A stretch of DNA of 64,000 nucleotides from Erythrobacter insulae (GTDB taxonomy: Bacteria; Pseudomonadota; Alphaproteobacteria; Sphingomonadales; Sphingomonadaceae): NCBI RefSeq assembly GCF_007004095.1, contig NZ_VHJK01000001.1, forward strand, positions 2,050,501 through 2,114,500, given 5' to 3'. A model generated the notes under the pieces. The model was given only the letters and a program-made list of their open reading frames with translations, was not told the DNA's origin and searched no databases. Made by a program: the position numbers and the translations under genes. Positions 62,195 to 64,000 of this stretch are shown here, piece after piece. How positions within the stretch are numbered: position 1 is the stretch's first letter; each line of letters begins with the position of its first letter.

Positions 62195-62755
62195 TTATTG
62201 CGGATAAAATGGCGAAACGGTGTTCTGGAAATCTGTTGCGCTGCGAATAAAGTTTGCAAATTCGGACACCAAATTGCCTTGTTTGGTGCCGTAGTCTGCA
62301 ATCACATATCGCACGATGTAGGGTGCGCCGTCGCTCAATCGTCCCGCGTTGATCGCCGGATTGTCTTTCAGGAACGCGGATAGCGCAGTCTGGATGTCGG
62401 CCTCTTGATCGGGGGAGAGGGCTTCCCACACAGAGATCATGTACATGGCCTTGCAATGACGATCTGTGCCTTCGGGGATTTCTGCCTCTGCGTCGTCACA
62501 TGCTCTGAAGTTCACTTCGAATTTCAGACCGTTGGCCGCTGTTGCAACCAGCGCATTGTTACCCTGAGCGTCCAGTGTGTTCAATTGATTGGCCGTCACC
62601 ACTGACAAAGCCGGTAAGACGCTTTTTTCGTTAACTTTGCCGATCAAATCGGTCTGGTCGATTGTGTCGAGCGGCAAGGGTTGAGCCGCCGCCGGAACAG
62701 CCAGTGCAACGAAAGCCATCAATAAAGCTGTCCTGCCCAAACGTGATTTTTTCAT
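62195..62755 (-). CDS. YbjN-like exported protein
   Basis: Protein of 186 residues with a signal peptide (cleavage near PAAAQ). The start at 62755 has GAGAGGG upstream. The mature part, with GLKFEVNFRACDD and CKAMYMISVWEA around two cysteines, resembles the YbjN/sensory-regulator-like family common in sphingomonads, which has a fold like type III secretion chaperones. It is the first gene of the operon that leads into virB8, so it may be linked to the secretion apparatus or simply share its promoter. The family call is tentative. Confidence 0.6.
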   Translation of the reverse strand: MKKSRLGRTALLMAFVALAVPAAAQPLPLDTIDQTDLIGKVNEKSVLPALSVVTANQLNTLDAQGNNALVATAANGLKFEVNFRACDDAEAEIPEGTDRHCKAMYMISVWEALSPDQEADIQTALSAFLKDNPAINAGRLSDGAPYIVRYVIADYGTKQGNLVSEFANFIRSATDFQNTVSPFYPQ

Positions 62756-62854
62756 TCTATCCCTCTCGTCATCTGCGCTTTGTTTGGACGATTGCATTAG
62801 GCTTGTCACCCACCGAAGGCTTGAAAAGCCAGGTATCGGGGGCACTTAATTGCC

Positions 62855-63238
62855 ATGAGCACATCGCAAATAAGCCCCGGGCAACAGCGCATCAAAGTCT
62901 GGTATGATGGGGCGTGCCCCATGTGCCAGCGCGAAATTGCGCTGATGCGCCGCCTCGATACGAATTCTGCAATCGCATTTGTGGATGTTGCCGATAAAGG
63001 TGATCCTGCCTGCCCGATCGATCAAAGCCGTTTGCTGGAACGGTTCCACGCCGAAGAAGACGGCCAAATCGTAAGCGGCGCAGCGGCGTTTGCTGCAATG
63101 TGGCGCGCAATTCCGAGACTGCGCTGGCTTGGCCTGATCGCACGCAACCAGGCTATGCTGCGCATTCTTGAATGGCTTTACGTGCAGCATCTCAAAATCC
63201 GCCCGCAATTGCAGCGTCTTTTCCGAAAGCTGGACTAA
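62855..63238 (+). CDS. DCC-family (DUF393) thiol-disulfide oxidoreductase-like protein
   Basis: Protein of 127 residues with the family signature YDGACPMC near residue 17, where Asp and the CxxC pair give the family its name. The second half (LRWLGLIARNQAMLRILEWLY) is helical. The length is normal. It probably has a thioredoxin-like fold, with the partner unknown. It is divergent from the YbjN-like gene and followed by the alpha-hydroxy-acid oxidase gene 79 bases later. Confidence 0.88.
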   Translation: MSTSQISPGQQRIKVWYDGACPMCQREIALMRRLDTNSAIAFVDVADKGDPACPIDQSRLLERFHAEEDGQIVSGAAAFAAMWRAIPRLRWLGLIARNQAMLRILEWLYVQHLKIRPQLQRLFRKLD

Positions 63239-63317
63239 GCCTGCACAAAACCGCTTGATCCGCCCACACCAACTGGTTCACTCTCTTTCCAAAGAAAAAC
63301 GCAGGAGAGGGCGATTG

Positions 63318-64000
63318 ATGAAAAATTTCGGCGGGATGCAAAATGAGATTTATAATGCGGGCCTGAAAGGGCATTTGCCGCATTTTCCGGTTGATTTTGC
63401 CACCCTTGAAGCACGGGCTCATGAAGCGCTCGGCCCGATGCTCACGAATTATGTCGCCGGCGGATGCGGCGATGAGCATACTCAGGATATGAACGCTTCG
63501 GCGTTTCACCACTGGGGCATGATCCCGCGGATGATGGTCGATTGTACCGAGCGGGATTTGTCGATTGAATTGTTCGGGCAGCAATTTGATAACCCGCTTT
63601 TCATGGCGCCGATTGGTTTGAATGGCGAAGCGACGCAGGACCGTCATGGCGATATGGCGGCGGCGCGTGCATCCGCGCTCACAGGTGTTCCGTTCTGCGC
63701 TTCGACGCTCGGGAATGACCCGCTCGAAGACGTAAAAAAAGCGTGCGGCGATACGCCGGCCTTTTTCCAGCTTTACACTCCGCGTAATCGAGAATTTGCC
63801 GAAAGCCTGATCAAGCGAGCCGAGAATGCGGGATATTCTGCGCTCGTTGTGACGCTCGATACTTGGGTGACAGGGTGGCGTCCGCGCGATCTTAATGCGT
63901 CCAATTTTCCGCAATTGCGGGGTAAAGTGCTCCAGAATTATTTCCAAGATCCTGTGTTCCGTTCGCTGTTGGACAAGCCGCCTGAAGAAGACATGGAAGC
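63318..64000 (+). CDS. FMN-dependent alpha-hydroxy-acid oxidase (lactate 2-monooxygenase-like), N-terminal part
   Basis: The frame opens at ATG 63318, with AGGAGAGGG six bases upstream, and runs off the right edge after about 227 codons. The translation has the FMN-enzyme layout: EALGPMLTNYVAGGCGDEHT for the first helix and substrate Tyr, FMAPIGLNG for the first strand, FCASTLGNDPLEDV, FFQLYTPRNREFAESL and LVVTLDTWVTGWRPRDL, each read in part. The AGGCGDE and GWRPRDL sequences, and the long loop after them, resemble lactate 2-monooxygenase rather than LldD. It should oxidise an L-alpha-hydroxy acid such as lactate. The catalytic His lies beyond the window. Confidence 0.88.
   Translation, partial: MKNFGGMQNEIYNAGLKGHLPHFPVDFATLEARAHEALGPMLTNYVAGGCGDEHTQDMNASAFHHWGMIPRMMVDCTERDLSIELFGQQFDNPLFMAPIGLNGEATQDRHGDMAAARASALTGVPFCASTLGNDPLEDVKKACGDTPAFFQLYTPRNREFAESLIKRAENAGYSALVVTLDTWVTGWRPRDLNASNFPQLRGKVLQNYFQDPVFRSLLDKPPEEDME

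Noticed and set aside
1..64000. CRISPR arrays, tRNA or rRNA genes, transposases, prophage genes
   Set aside because: None seen: no regularly spaced repeats, no cloverleaf-like segments noticed in the gaps, and no transposase or integrase motifs in any frame.

Overview
The window reads as a chromosomal segment of a marine alphaproteobacterium, most likely Sphingomonadales (Erythrobacteraceae-like). This rests on moderate to high GC, two very large TonB-dependent receptors with the N-terminal style common in Caulobacter and sphingomonads, TonB-receptor uptake with no SusD partner, and many signal-peptide or lipoprotein enzymes. The species assignment is an inference. I saw no insertion sequence, CRISPR array, tRNA or rRNA.

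Positions 1-38.6 kb form a polysaccharide utilisation locus. It holds an L-rhamnose isomerase (cut by the left edge), two GH105 unsaturated uronyl hydrolases, a TonB receptor, four BNR_4 beta-propeller proteins that each keep a His/His/Tyr/Arg set spaced as in PL24/PL25 ulvan lyases, a GH106 rhamnosidase, a DUF5060 glycosidase-like protein, a GH43, a heparinase II/III-like lyase, a GH5, two S1 sulfatases and a formylglycine-generating enzyme (FGE) with both active cysteines. It also carries L-rhamnose mutarotase, KduI, a TRAP transporter, an NCS1-type permease, DUF4861, and a LacI-type regulator. Together these suit a sulfated polymer of rhamnose and glucuronate, such as ulvan: import of fragments through TonB, lyase cleavage, removal of the unsaturated uronate, desulfation, release of rhamnose and xylose, and entry through RhaM/RhaI and KduI. 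A DUF1501/DUF1800 pair closes the block.

Positions 39.2-52.8 kb hold a different and less familiar set: an exported esterase, a DASS dicarboxylate transporter, an exported fumarase/aspartase-superfamily lyase, D-amino acid dehydrogenase, a DAACS symporter, a lipoprotein N-acyl-D-amino-acid deacylase, an M14 carboxypeptidase, a second TonB receptor and a LysR regulator. I read it as periplasmic breakdown of a peptide-like or aminocarboxylate compound containing D-amino acids, with fumarate and amino acids then imported. This is the best candidate for an undescribed pathway.

Positions 53-64 kb are mixed: a membrane-anchored HtrA protease, an alpha/beta hydrolase next to an erythromycin-esterase-family protein, a 745-base gene-free stretch with a strong 67-nt hairpin, a Crp/Fnr regulator, a DUF2306-like membrane protein, and a reduced type IV secretion set (VirB2, 11, 10, 9, 8) lacking VirB3/4/6/D4 here and with a possible frameshift in virB8. 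A YbjN-like protein, a DCC-family thiol protein and the start of an FMN-dependent alpha-hydroxy-acid oxidase (cut by the right edge) follow.
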